From Bacillus amyloliquefaciens DSM 7 = ATCC 23350 (GTDB lineage Bacteria; Bacillota; Bacilli; Bacillales; Bacillaceae), in assembly GCF_000196735.1 (NCBI RefSeq), contig NC_014551.1, positions 2,165,001-2,229,000 of the forward strand: 64,000 nucleotides of DNA, in the 5' to 3' direction. The notes beneath the pieces were generated by a model, which did not search any database, had not been told where the DNA came from, and was given only the letters and a program-made list of their open reading frames with translations. Position 1 is the stretch's first letter. Each line of letters starts with the position of its first letter. The position numbers and the translations under genes were made by a program. This document shows, piece by piece, positions 16,850 through 24,856 of this stretch.

Positions 16850-16908
16850 CTATTTTTCGTACATATTTCTAAAAAAAATCTCCAAACTATTCACGGAGGT
16901 GTTTTTTA

Positions 16909-17166
16909 ATGGATTCTGAATTTTTTCCGAACGGACTGACGGATAAACGCCAGCTTGAATTAGCGGTGGAAACGGCCCAGAAAACAACAGGAGCGGCTAC
17001 TCGGGGACAAAATTCCACACTGCTTGAATCTGCTTACCAGGCGATTCAGGATGCGAGAACGATGTCACAATCGAGTGAGCTGCAAGCTCTCGACCAAGAT
17101 TTCCTGCAGCAGCAGCGAATGCTTCTGGACGATTGCCAGCATCAGCTCGATGAATTCAAAAAATAA
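16909..17166 (+). CDS. ypzA: Small conserved protein YpzA
   Basis: An 85-residue, Gln-rich, all-helical looking protein (ELQALDQDFLQQQRMLLDDCQHQLDEF). The ATG is preceded by CACGGAGGTG. Position between degR and ypeQ matches B. subtilis ypzA, a DUF3813-type protein. No function known. A strong terminator follows. Confidence 0.75.
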   Translation: MDSEFFPNGLTDKRQLELAVETAQKTTGAATRGQNSTLLESAYQAIQDARTMSQSSELQALDQDFLQQQRMLLDDCQHQLDEFKK

Positions 17167-17193
17167 AACCGCAGAAGCTGCGGTTTTATTTTT
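17165..17193. terminator. Terminator between ypzA and ypeQ
   Basis: AAAACCGCAG-AAG-CTGCGGTTTT followed by ATTTTTTATT on the plus strand; the A run on the left lets it work in both directions. Confidence 0.9.
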
Positions 17194-17375
17194 TATTGAT
17201 TTGTCAGCACCTTGCCGTAGGCTTTCAGCTTCTCCCCCACTGTGCATTGATTGATGCAGAAAGAATGTGCGTACGCTTTTCCGAACTCCTTACGGAAATG
17301 CTTTTTCACGAAGCAGTCTTTGCAATATTCATCCTGAAGCTCTGTCAATTCTTTATAAATGCTTTTTTTATCCAA
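17193..17375 (-). CDS. ypeQ: Small zinc-finger-like protein YpeQ
   Basis: A 60-residue protein with two cysteine pairs, YCKDCF near residue 18 and FCINQC near residue 40, and a His between them (KKHFRK), consistent with one zinc site. Neighbouring ypeP starts two bases before it on the same strand, so they are likely cotranscribed. The biochemical role is unknown. Confidence 0.75.
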   Translation of the reverse strand: MDKKSIYKELTELQDEYCKDCFVKKHFRKEFGKAYAHSFCINQCTVGEKLKAYGKVLTNQ

Positions 17376-17377
17376 TA

Positions 17378-18049
17378 TCAGTCATCTCCGTTACCATCTA
17401 ATGTTATGCGGCTTTCAATCTGCCGGCCTGAAAGAATTTTTTTGGCAAGGTCATCCGCTTCTTGATTTTCCTTTCGGTTTACGGCTTCATATGCCGGTGT
17501 CAGCTTTAAGGATTTGAGAAGCGCTTCAATTTTATCGAGCCATTCATTTTGCGTTTCGTCATAGCACGGCCAGCTGCCGTCAAGCTGATGCAAAACGACG
17601 AGGGAATCCCCTTTTATCGTGATTGAATTTCTGCTTGCGCCAAGATCCTGCACTTCCTTAAGCGCTTCGTACAAAGCGGCATATTCCGCCTCATTGTTCG
17701 TTTGAAGCGTTAGGCTTTTGTTTTTCCGCACGCGGTGGCGCTTGCCTCCGAGAGAGTAATACACGACAATTCCGAGTCCGGCGAGGCCGCTTTTTTTGTC
17801 AAAGCCGCCGTCGAAATACACCGTAATGTCGTCAGGTTCTTGCGCAAGCTCTTCAGTAAGCTTTTCCAGCTCTTTAAGCGTCCAGCTTGCGCCTTTTTCA
17901 TCCTCAAAATAAATGTCTTTTATATAAGGAAAGCGGCTGACTTCTCTTGCAAGCATGCGCGCTTTCGGAACGGTCAGCCAATCTTCTGAAAAAAACGAGA
18001 CAGGGCCTGTTCCTTTTGCTTCTATTTCGATATACGGCTTAAGATTCAT
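17378..18049 (-). CDS. ypeP: RNase H-like protein YpeP with N-terminal extension
   Basis: A 223-residue protein. The first ~75 residues (PYIEIEAKGTGPVSFFSEDW, then VPKARMLAREVSRFPYIKDI) form an extra domain; the rest is an RNase H type 1 fold. The four catalytic acids are in place: Asp in VYFDGGF, Glu in NNEAEYAAL, Asp in IKGDSLVV and Asp in QEADDLAKK. The ATG at 18049 follows AAGGTGA. It is divergent from ypdP, with ypdQ, another RNase H-like gene, less than 1 kb away. Activity has not been shown to my knowledge. Confidence 0.8.
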   Translation of the reverse strand: MNLKPYIEIEAKGTGPVSFFSEDWLTVPKARMLAREVSRFPYIKDIYFEDEKGASWTLKELEKLTEELAQEPDDITVYFDGGFDKKSGLAGLGIVVYYSLGGKRHRVRKNKSLTLQTNNEAEYAALYEALKEVQDLGASRNSITIKGDSLVVLHQLDGSWPCYDETQNEWLDKIEALLKSLKLTPAYEAVNRKENQEADDLAKKILSGRQIESRITLDGNGDD

Positions 18050-18083
18050 TGAAATCACCTTACCATTCATTAGTTGACGGGCG

Positions 18084-18094
18084 TATGCTATAAT
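18084..18094 (+). promoter_or_regulatory. Extended -10 promoter of ypdP
   Basis: TATGCTATAAT: a consensus -10 (TATAAT, 18089-18094) with the TG extension. No clear -35 at 17 bp. Lies 37 bases before the ypdP start. Confidence 0.6.
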
Positions 18095-18130
18095 CAAACC
18101 ATTCTCAAATTGAAAGGAAGTCAGCAGGTT

Positions 18131-18811
18131 TTGTTTAATGATGTATTATGGATTTTATTTGCGATCATTCATTTTATCATTGTTCTTTTGTTTTATAAAG
18201 GATTTGGCAAAACGGGCCTATTTGTATGGATCGGTTTCGCCACGGTGTGCGCCAACTTGCAGGTTGTCAAAACAGTTGAGCTGTTCGGGCTTACGGCGAC
18301 ATTGGGAAATATCATGTACGGCACCGTTTTCTTCGCAACGGATGTGCTGAATGAAAAATACGGTCCCCGGGAAGCGCGCAAGGCCGTCTGGCTCGGCTTT
18401 TCCACTTTGCTGGCTTTGACATGCGCCATGCAGGGAGCTCTTTTATATAAACCGGCTGCTTCAGATATCGCGCAGCCTGCCCTTGAGACGATTTTCGGTT
18501 TTCTGCCTCGTGTTGCGCTCGGGAGCCTCTTGGCTTTTATTTTCAGCCAAACGATAGATGTTTATGTATATTCCGCCATTCGGCGAATCTTTCCTTCAGA
18601 CAGGCTTCTCTGGCTCAGAAACAGCGGAAGCACGGCGCTCAGCCAGCTGCTGGATACATTTATCTTCACTGCCGTCGCCTTTATCGGCGTTTATTCCGCG
18701 GGAGTGTGGTTCAGCATTTTTATTTCAACTTATCTGATTAAATTTGCGGTATCACTCATTTCTGTCCCTTATGCATATGCGGCAAAACGAATGACACCGA
18801 ACGGAGAGTGA
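18131..18811 (+). CDS. ypdP: Queuosine precursor transporter family protein YpdP (YhhQ/VUT family)
   Basis: A 226-residue membrane protein with about six hydrophobic segments. Family signature residues are in TLGNIMYGTVFFATDVLNEKYG (about 70-95) and in SQTIDVYVYSAIRR (about 150). Members carry queuine or preQ precursors across the membrane. I start at TTG 18131, about 10 bases after AAGGAAG; an in-frame TTG further upstream cannot be excluded. Directly followed by ypdQ, three bases apart. Confidence 0.78.
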   Translation: MFNDVLWILFAIIHFIIVLLFYKGFGKTGLFVWIGFATVCANLQVVKTVELFGLTATLGNIMYGTVFFATDVLNEKYGPREARKAVWLGFSTLLALTCAMQGALLYKPAASDIAQPALETIFGFLPRVALGSLLAFIFSQTIDVYVYSAIRRIFPSDRLLWLRNSGSTALSQLLDTFIFTAVAFIGVYSAGVWFSIFISTYLIKFAVSLISVPYAYAAKRMTPNGE

Positions 18812-18814
18812 CGG

Positions 18815-19210
18815 ATGATGCCCGCTGAAATTTATGTAGACGGTGCGAGCGCCGGAAACCCGGGCCCGTCCGGTATCGGTATTTTCATTAAGCATGACGG
18901 GAAAACAGAATCTTTCTCAATTCCGATCGGCGACCATTCAAACCAGGAAGCTGAATTTCTCGCCTTAATTGAAGGAATGAAGCTGTGTGCCGCCCGCGGA
19001 TATGAGTCGGTGTCATTCCGGACGGATTCGGATATCGTGGAGCGGGCCGCAGATCTGGAAGCGGTGAAAAACAAGACTTTCCAGCCGTTTGTTGACGAAA
19101 TCATCCGATTAAAGGCCGGATTTCCATTGTTTTTTATTAAGTGGATTCCGGGCAGACAAAATCAAACAGCCGATCAGCTTGCAAAAAAAGCGATTCGGCT
19201 GAATAAATAA
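18815..19210 (+). CDS. ypdQ: RNase H type 1-like protein YpdQ
   Basis: A 131-residue protein made of a single RNase H fold. Catalytic acids appear complete: Asp in [12 protein letters not shown], Glu in [10 protein letters not shown], Asp in FRTDSDIVE and Asp in QTADQLAKK. It lacks the basic protrusion of E. coli RNase HI. The B. subtilis homologue was reported to lack detectable RNase H activity in early work, despite the residues. The ATG at 18815 follows GGAGA by 7 bases; a second ATG follows at once. Coupled to ypdP. Confidence 0.82.
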   Translation: MMPAEIYVDGASAGNPGPSGIGIFIKHDGKTESFSIPIGDHSNQEAEFLALIEGMKLCAARGYESVSFRTDSDIVERAADLEAVKNKTFQPFVDEIIRLKAGFPLFFIKWIPGRQNQTADQLAKKAIRLNK

Positions 19211-19212
19211 CC

Positions 19213-19243
19213 GGAATGAAATTGTGTCTTACTGTTCATCCTA
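19213..19243 (+). promoter_or_regulatory. Sigma-G type promoter of sspL
   Basis: GAATG (19214-19218), 18 bp, CATCCTA (19237-19243) matches the forespore consensus GHATR-N18-CATNHTA at every position and lies 19 bases upstream of the sspL start. Confidence 0.75.
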
Positions 19244-19261
19244 CAAATGAGGTGAACAGCT

Positions 19262-19390
19262 ATGAGAAAAGAAAATAAAGGCCGGCTGACCGGAGGCGTG
19301 AATCCTCAGGGAAATATGGAGGGAAATGCGCACAAAGACCCGAAATCAGCCCTTGAAAACAACGCAAAAAAAAGCAATACAAAACGCTAG
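19262..19390 (+). CDS. sspL: Small acid-soluble spore protein SspL
   Basis: A 42-residue, very hydrophilic spore protein (MRKENKGRLTGGVNPQGN, ending KKSNTKR), clearly the SspL minor SASP of the spore core. RBS GAGGTGA six bases before the ATG. The upstream promoter is of the forespore sigma-G type. It converges on ypcP, and the two stops share a hairpin. Confidence 0.92.
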   Translation: MRKENKGRLTGGVNPQGNMEGNAHKDPKSALENNAKKSNTKR

Positions 19391-19416
19391 AGGGATCAGC
19401 TGATCTCTCTGGCGTT
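19383..19416. terminator. Long fold-back hairpin shared by sspL and ypcP 3' ends
   Basis: AACGCTAGAGGGATCAG pairs along its length with CTGATCTCTCTGGCGTT, with three G-T wobbles. It spans both stop codons of the convergent genes. T runs are weak, so termination efficiency is uncertain. Confidence 0.55.
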
Positions 19417-20283
19417 CAGCTTTTCGAGCATTCTTTCAATTCCTTTTATCTGGTGGCGTCTGAGCATGAGAGCTGCCTCTTCCATCTTCAATGAAAAAAG
19501 CGCTTCTTCAAACGTACAGACTAACGGCACTTCGCAATGTATTTCAGCAAGCTGCCTTGACAGCTCCAATTCTTTTAAGCTTTGCTGAATTTTTGTTTGC
19601 TGGCCCTTCGGTAGTAAAGAAAGACTTTCTAATAAACGGTCAATGTTTTCATACTCACGGATCAGCTTGTACGCCGTTTTTTCTCCGATGCCTTTAACAC
19701 CGGGGTAGTTGTCGCTTGTGTCTCCCATCAGCGCCTTTATGTCAATCAGTGCTTTTGGCGGAACCCCTGTTTCTTCTCTGAAAATTTCCTCTGTATATAC
19801 TTTATAGTTGCCGATGCCCTTTTGCAGCAGCGCTACTTGAACTTGTTTATTCAGCAATTGAAGCAGGTCTTTATCACCCGTTACGATTGTAATTTCCGCT
19901 TCACCGGAAAATAAGGCAGAGAGCGTGCCGATACAGTCATCCGCTTCATAGCCTTTTATGCCGATATTTAAAATACCGAGTTCAGCTGCCGCTTCCTTTG
20001 CTAAATCAAATTGCGGAATCAGCTCAAGCGGCGGTTCGCTTCGATTGGCCTTATAATCCTGAAACAAATCATTACGGTACGTTTTGCTTCCCATATCCCA
20101 GCAGCAGACGACATGTGTGGGCTGAAACGTTTCAACCGCCGTAATGAGATGCTTTAAAAAGCCATTGACGCCGTTTGTCGGAATTCCGTTTTCATTTATC
20201 ATAAAATTGCGATGAACGGCCGTCGCGAAAAATGATCGGAATAAAAGCGCCATGCCGTCAACGAGCAGTAATTTGTTATTCAT
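19396..20283 (-). CDS. ypcP: 5'-3' exonuclease (FEN-type) YpcP
   Basis: A 295-residue flap endonuclease/5' exonuclease, the stand-alone counterpart of the DNA polymerase I 5' nuclease domain, involved in Okazaki fragment processing. Metal-binding acids are in LLVDGMALLFRSF (residue 6), VVCCWDMGS, GYEADDCIGTL and TGDKDLLQLL, followed by MGDTSDNYPGVKGIGEKTA, the H3TH DNA-binding motif (about 180-200). All are intact. ATG at 20283 follows AAGGAG. A terminator lies upstream that separates it from the next gene. Confidence 0.93.
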   Translation of the reverse strand: MNNKLLLVDGMALLFRSFFATAVHRNFMINENGIPTNGVNGFLKHLITAVETFQPTHVVCCWDMGSKTYRNDLFQDYKANRSEPPLELIPQFDLAKEAAAELGILNIGIKGYEADDCIGTLSALFSGEAEITIVTGDKDLLQLLNKQVQVALLQKGIGNYKVYTEEIFREETGVPPKALIDIKALMGDTSDNYPGVKGIGEKTAYKLIREYENIDRLLESLSLLPKGQQTKIQQSLKELELSRQLAEIHCEVPLVCTFEEALFSLKMEEAALMLRRHQIKGIERMLEKLNAREIS

Positions 20284-20335
20284 ATATCGAAACTCCTTCT
20301 TTATTCAATGTTCCTATTTTACCAAAGAAGGCCGT

Positions 20336-20369
20336 AAAAAAACAGCATCCTCCCTTTTGGAAGATGCTG
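20336..20369 (-). terminator. Terminator downstream of the 47-codon gene
   Basis: CAGCATC-TTCC / GGAG-GATGCTG stem on the minus strand followed by seven T residues. Confidence 0.88.
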
Positions 20370-20377
20370 CCGCTTCG

Positions 20378-20521
20378 TCAATCACCGTGTCTTTTATTGC
20401 TTGCCATCAGCTTTTCAGCTTCACGGCCGGCATAGGAATCAAATTTTTGTCCGAAGCCGTTTTTCTTTTTGGCATTGTTATTCTGCTGAGCATTTCTGTT
20501 TCCCAGTTTTGTTCTGCCCAT
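20378..20521 (-). CDS. Small basic Asn/Gln-rich protein, possibly spore-related
   Basis: A 47-residue peptide beginning MGRTKLGNRNAQQNNNAKKK and ending ASNKRHGD. The composition (Asn, Gln, Lys, Gly, no hydrophobic core) is like minor spore proteins. ATG at 20521 with AAGGGGGG eight bases upstream. Upstream (20552-20558 on the minus strand) is CATACTA, a possible forespore sigma-G/F -10 without a clear -35. It occupies the position of a small ypz gene in B. subtilis; I do not name it. Confidence 0.65.
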   Translation of the reverse strand: MGRTKLGNRNAQQNNNAKKKNGFGQKFDSYAGREAEKLMASNKRHGD

Positions 20522-20597
20522 TGTCGTATCCCCCCTTAGAGAAGATACGGATAGTATGCGCAGTATGCGCTGATGCCACACGCGGCATGTTCATCCA

Positions 20598-20867
20598 TTA
20601 CTGTCTGCTGACGAATTCTTTTACCATCTCTTCAGTCACAAAACGTCTTGCCGGCACAATGCCTTTTTTGGCCAGCTGGTTCATTTTTGCGGTAATTTCA
20701 TTAATGGCGTCCGTCGTGAACGGTTCATTTTGTCTGCATTTGAGAACGGCTGCTTCAATGGCTTGTTCACGCTGATATTCAAGCTCTACAAATGACTTGA
20801 CGTGATGATGCTGTTTTGCGGAGTGTGCTGAAATTGCTTTATGGACTTCTGACATAAAAGGTTTCAT
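20598..20867 (-). CDS. ypbS: Small conserved protein YpbS (DUF2533)
   Basis: An 89-residue helical protein with a His-rich stretch near residue 20 (KQHHHVKSF) and a basic C-terminus. Position between ypcP and dynA matches ypbS. Start is uncertain: ATG at 20867 has no good ribosome site, and the ATG four codons later (20855) is about 12 bases from GCGAG. Function unknown. Confidence 0.7.
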   Translation of the reverse strand: MKPFMSEVHKAISAHSAKQHHHVKSFVELEYQREQAIEAAVLKCRQNEPFTTDAINEITAKMNQLAKKGIVPARRFVTEEMVKEFVSRQ

Positions 20868-20922
20868 CTCGCTTTTTTCATTTTAGTCTACCACGACTGT
20901 TATATACCCGCCAACCTGATTT

Positions 20923-23900
20923 TTAAATTTTCAGCATTTCATCTTTCTTTTTCCATGCTTTTTCGGCCTCATAAAGGTACTCAATTTCCCCAGCATTGGT
21001 GTTCTCCGCAAGCCCCTGTAAATAAGTGTCCCGCTGCTCGCGGATCTGCGACAGGCTTTTATCCGCCATATCTTCTTGCAGACGGCGCACCTGCTCAGTA
21101 TAGCGTGCTGAAAGGCTTTCTTTCTCCTGCTCAAGCCATTTTTCTGTCACTTTTTGCAGGCTGAGCCTGAGTCCTTCCACAAATGCCGCTTTTCCGTTCT
21201 GTTCAAAAAATTGCTTCGGCGATTTAACTTCTTTTACGTGATGAGTGAATGCCGAGGCGTCAATTACCGGAGCGACCTCTTTCAGCTGAACGGCAAATTC
21301 GTTTTCAGCGCTGACATAAATGGAGAAATCCCCGTCTTCCATAAGCTGCTTCCGGCAGTTTTCCATCCATTCCGCAGTCATATGGCGTTCAATAAAGCCG
21401 GTCATCCGGATATCGAGTGTCTTCAGCTCTTGAATGTATTCAAAACGGAATTCCTTGAGCGCTTCCTTGAGCGCCGCTGATATATTCTGTTTCCAATCAC
21501 CGTTTTGAAGGCCCGGATGGAAAGCGGTTTTCAGCATATCATTCGCATAAAACGACAGGCGGTGTTTAATGTGATAAAGCTGTTCTTCCGTATCTTTCAT
21601 CACTTTTCGAATGATGACCTCAGACGTACGGCGCTTTGAAATAGCGGCAAGAGCTTTTTCATAAGAAGACTCCAGACGCTGTTTCTTTTTTTCTTTTTCT
21701 TCTGCCGACTGGTGAAGAGATTCGTGAAGCTGTTCCACCATATCGCACAATTTGTCAGCTTCTGTTTGCAGCTGGGCGCAGCTGGCCCTCATTACATCTT
21801 CTTCAATAAAGTGCGCAAGTCCGGTTCTTACATCAGAGAACTTGTTATAGAAAGCTTCTTTTTGCCCCGCAAGCTCTTCTTTACTTGACACATGAAATAA
21901 TGTCGGCCGGTTAATTCCTTCTTTAGAAAGTTCAGAGCGAACGTAGTCTTTGACGGTTTCCAGCTCGCTTTCCGTTTTCGCCAGATCGGCGGCGTTAATG
22001 ACAAAAAACATTTTATCCATGCCGAATGATTCTTTGACGAGGCCGAGTTTCTTCAGAAAAGACCTGTCTCCTTTTGAAAAAGAATGCTGATAGTACGTCA
22101 TATAAAAGAAAGCGTCAGCATCTTTTATATATTGAAAGGCAAGCTCCGTGTGGCGCTTGTTGATACTGCTTGCTCCCGGCGTATCAACGATGGTGATGCC
22201 TTTTTGCGTGAGAGGGCAGTCATAATATACGGTGACTTCTTTCACACAGCAGGCCGTTTTTTCTTCAGCTGCGTACGGTTTTAAATCTTCAACCGGCACC
22301 GTCAATGTCAGCCTTTGACGGATCTGCTCTTCATACGTATGAAACGCCTGAAGCATCGTCTGAATCACCGGCGTAAGATCTTCCGGCACTTTTCCCTTTT
22401 TAATGGCATAATTCCATCTCTCGTTCAGTGAACGCCCCTTTACGTCAGCATCCTTCAGCTCTGTCAGCTGAAGCATTTCAGCGTCAAGCTCCTCTTCCGT
22501 TTTAAAAACGATCTCCGCAGATTTATGCGGTTTGCCGCCTTGCGGTTTGGTTATTTTGTTGATGGTGGCCGTTGTCGGCGTCGGTGATGAAGGAAGCACG
22601 TATTCACCGACAAGCGCATTGGCAAAAGACGATTTACCGGAACTGAAGCCGCCGAATAACGCCAAAGTAAATTGGCGGTTTTCAAGCCGCTTAACCCTGC
22701 TTCGAAAGGCTTCTGCCTGTTTTCCTAACAGGCTTGATGAGTCAAGAATCCCGGCAAGTTCATAGAACCGATCGACCTGCTCTTTTATGGGAAGTTCCTT
22801 TATCGAATTTTTCTCAGGCTGGATTACTTCATGATGTAGAGTCTCTTTTGGTTTCTCTTTTTGGACAGGCGCATTCGCAAGGCGTTTTTTTCGCAAATAC
22901 CAGTCGCTGCTTTCCGTATCATAGGCCGATTCTCCTTCCCACAAAGCGCGGACGCGGGCGGCTTTTTCTTCGGCATTGCGTTCTTCTGTTGCCGATAGCG
23001 CGAGCTCATCCCTTATCTTCCTCTCTTTCTCAAGTCGTTTTTTCAGGCTCTCTATGAGCGGTCCGTTTTTTGCCTGAATATAAGCGGTCAGCTCCTCAAT
23101 AAGTTCCGCCGTCTGTCTTTTGGCTTCCCGTCTGATCATTTCCGCGAGGTCTTTCGTATAGGTTAATACGTATTCAGATGAAAATGCCGCTCCCTGCTTA
23201 AGGGCCTGAGCGGTGATATCGCCAGAAAGCGGTGTGCGGTACGCCTGTATTTTCTTGATCAGTTCGTCAGATTCCGCTTCATACCGCTTGGCCGCTTTCG
23301 TAAATGTGTCGATAATATGCCAATCCGCTTCCCCTTCCGTTCTTTTTTTGATATCGGCAAAGAATTCAGCCTGCCTTCTCTCTTTTTCCGCTGCCGTTTT
23401 CGCTTTTGAAAAGAAAAGTCCGGTTTTGAATGAGGGCTGCTGCGATTCGATATAAGCAGATGCAAGCTCCCTCATCTCAAATGGTGTCAGATTAGCGTTT
23501 TGCAATATGTTCTGTACGTCGTTTCTGATGTCTTTCTCTGCTGTTTCAGCCTGTTGAATGGTATTTTCAAGCTCAGCTTCGACAGAACGGACGAGTGCTT
23601 CTTGTTTGTCAAACAGCTCTTGGCCGCCGCTATTATCATCTTTTACGAGCATGTCTGTATGCTCTTTGACTAAGCGGGCGACCTTTCGTTCCGTTAAGGA
23701 CCATAAATTTGCTTTTGCCTGCTGTTTCAGCTGCTGCAGATGTTTTTTCAGCTTTTCAATGCCGTTTAAAGGATGATCAGGCTCTGTGACAGACGTAAAG
23801 AAAAGCGATTCCTTCGGTATTCCCGCGCCTTCGAGCATATCTTCCACCTGTCTCCGGTACTCTTCAAACTTCGTCTCGTTTTCATCATGCCTGTCAATTT

Positions 23901-24504
23901 GGTTGACGATCAGAAACAGATTCGGAGTACGGTCTTTAATGGAGCTGAGAAACAGCATATTTTCTTCTGAATGAACATGATTATAATGGACGACGTAAAA
24001 TAAAGCGTCTGCCTGGTGAAGAATCGAAGCGGCTGATAAAAAATGCGCCTCGTCCGTCGAATCAATCCCCGGTGTGTCAATGTAGGCCGCATGAGGCTCT
24101 GACTCCTCAAAGCCTGCATAGACTTCCACCGTCTCAATTTGCTCACCGTCTTTACAGAATTGCTGCACTTGTTCTTTATCGTAACTTCCTTTGATTTCTG
24201 CATAAGCCCCGTCAGTCGTATGAAGCACGACTTTATCTGCACCGTGCCGGATGACAACAAGGTTGGCGCTTGTGGGAATCGGGCTTGTCGGCAGTATGTC
24301 TTCACCGAGCAATGTGTTTAATAGAGAGGACTTTCCCGCCGAATAATGCCCGGTAAATGCGATATAAACCTCTTCATCAGCCGCTTTTTTCATAATGGCC
24401 GCGAGCTGATCGGCCCGTTTTTCATCCTGATGATCCAAAAATTGTGCGTATAAGGCACCCGTTCTGCTGAAAATCTCCCTGTTATGGCGTTCTGCTTCTG
24501 TCAT
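20923..24504 (-). CDS. dynA: Dynamin-like membrane-fusion GTPase DynA
   Basis: A 1193-residue protein made of two fused bacterial dynamin-like units. The first G domain has P-loop GHYSAGKSS (52-60), switch DTPGIDSTDE and the NQID motif in LIVNQIDRHD; the second has GGFSSGKSSFANALVG (about 620), VDTPGASSINKRH and FVINAADLAK. Long helical stalk regions follow each. In B. subtilis DynA tethers and fuses membranes, helps septation and protects against phage and pore-forming agents. ATG at 24504 after AAAGGGG. Tandem terminators separate it from the Fur-controlled micro-ORF upstream. Confidence 0.95.
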   Translation of the reverse strand: MTEAERHNREIFSRTGALYAQFLDHQDEKRADQLAAIMKKAADEEVYIAFTGHYSAGKSSLLNTLLGEDILPTSPIPTSANLVVIRHGADKVVLHTTDGAYAEIKGSYDKEQVQQFCKDGEQIETVEVYAGFEESEPHAAYIDTPGIDSTDEAHFLSAASILHQADALFYVVHYNHVHSEENMLFLSSIKDRTPNLFLIVNQIDRHDENETKFEEYRRQVEDMLEGAGIPKESLFFTSVTEPDHPLNGIEKLKKHLQQLKQQAKANLWSLTERKVARLVKEHTDMLVKDDNSGGQELFDKQEALVRSVEAELENTIQQAETAEKDIRNDVQNILQNANLTPFEMRELASAYIESQQPSFKTGLFFSKAKTAAEKERRQAEFFADIKKRTEGEADWHIIDTFTKAAKRYEAESDELIKKIQAYRTPLSGDITAQALKQGAAFSSEYVLTYTKDLAEMIRREAKRQTAELIEELTAYIQAKNGPLIESLKKRLEKERKIRDELALSATEERNAEEKAARVRALWEGESAYDTESSDWYLRKKRLANAPVQKEKPKETLHHEVIQPEKNSIKELPIKEQVDRFYELAGILDSSSLLGKQAEAFRSRVKRLENRQFTLALFGGFSSGKSSFANALVGEYVLPSSPTPTTATINKITKPQGGKPHKSAEIVFKTEEELDAEMLQLTELKDADVKGRSLNERWNYAIKKGKVPEDLTPVIQTMLQAFHTYEEQIRQRLTLTVPVEDLKPYAAEEKTACCVKEVTVYYDCPLTQKGITIVDTPGASSINKRHTELAFQYIKDADAFFYMTYYQHSFSKGDRSFLKKLGLVKESFGMDKMFFVINAADLAKTESELETVKDYVRSELSKEGINRPTLFHVSSKEELAGQKEAFYNKFSDVRTGLAHFIEEDVMRASCAQLQTEADKLCDMVEQLHESLHQSAEEKEKKKQRLESSYEKALAAISKRRTSEVIIRKVMKDTEEQLYHIKHRLSFYANDMLKTAFHPGLQNGDWKQNISAALKEALKEFRFEYIQELKTLDIRMTGFIERHMTAEWMENCRKQLMEDGDFSIYVSAENEFAVQLKEVAPVIDASAFTHHVKEVKSPKQFFEQNGKAAFVEGLRLSLQKVTEKWLEQEKESLSARYTEQVRRLQEDMADKSLSQIREQRDTYLQGLAENTNAGEIEYLYEAEKAWKKKDEMLKI

Positions 24505-24619
24505 GTGTCTTTACCCCTTTGTGTCTGTCGCATCAAATGACGTTTTCGTTTTTAGAAAGCTCTGAAAAAAACCTCTCTCCCATTTTACACAAGAATGGTT
24601 CACTTTTCTTCAGGAAACG

Positions 24620-24645
24620 GCAAAAAAGCCGCCGATATCGGCAGC
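24620..24645 (-). terminator. Terminator upstream of dynA (second of a tandem pair)
   Basis: GCTGCCGAT-ATCGGCGGC stem containing the palindrome GCCGATATCGGC, followed on the minus strand by TTTTTT. Confidence 0.8.
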
Positions 24646-24653
24646 TGTTAAAG

Positions 24654-24687
24654 AAAAAAACACCCGCGGCAGGAAAAACCGCAGATG
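24654..24687 (-). terminator. Terminator after the Fur-controlled micro-ORF
   Basis: Imperfect stem CATCTGCGG / CCGCGGGTG with two mismatches, then TTTTTTT on the minus strand. It starts two bases after the micro-ORF stop. Confidence 0.7.
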
Positions 24688-24688
24688 C

Positions 24689-24784
24689 TTAAGAGGACAT
24701 CGATTTATTCGAAACTTTTTTCAATACAAAACCAATTAAAAAGCTGTATGTACAAACGGCTGCAAATAAAAATAACATTGTCAT
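24689..24784 (-). CDS. Fur-controlled 31-residue membrane peptide
   Basis: MTMLFLFAAVCTYSFLIGFV followed by LKKVSNKSMSS: one hydrophobic helix (3-21) and a short basic tail. GGTGGTG lies six bases before the ATG at 24784. A sigma-A promoter overlapped by two Fur boxes lies directly upstream and two terminators follow, so this is a complete iron-regulated transcription unit. B. subtilis has small Fur-regulated proteins (FbpA, FbpB, FbpC) in its iron-sparing response, and ypbR (dynA) was reported near a Fur site; FbpC identity is possible but I cannot confirm it. Confidence 0.7.
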   Translation of the reverse strand: MTMLFLFAAVCTYSFLIGFVLKKVSNKSMSS

Positions 24785-24802
24785 TTTTGGCACCACCTTG
24801 AA

Positions 24803-24853
24803 TGAGAATCATTTTCATATTTACATCTTATCATGAGTGAGAATGATTTTCAA
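24803..24853 (-). promoter_or_regulatory. Promoter with two Fur boxes
   Basis: Minus strand: TTGAAA (24848-24853), 17 bp, TAAGAT (24825-24830). Two 7-1-7 Fur boxes read on the plus strand: TGAGAATCATTTTCA (24803-24817), over the expected start site, and TGAGAATGATTTTCA (24838-24852), over the -35. Each differs at two positions from TGATAATNATTATCA. Confidence 0.85.
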
Positions 24854-24856
24854 TCG

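Noticed and set aside
20923..24504. Two separate dynamin genes
   Set aside because: The frame is continuous through both GTPase units; the double structure is the normal DynA fusion of Bacillus.
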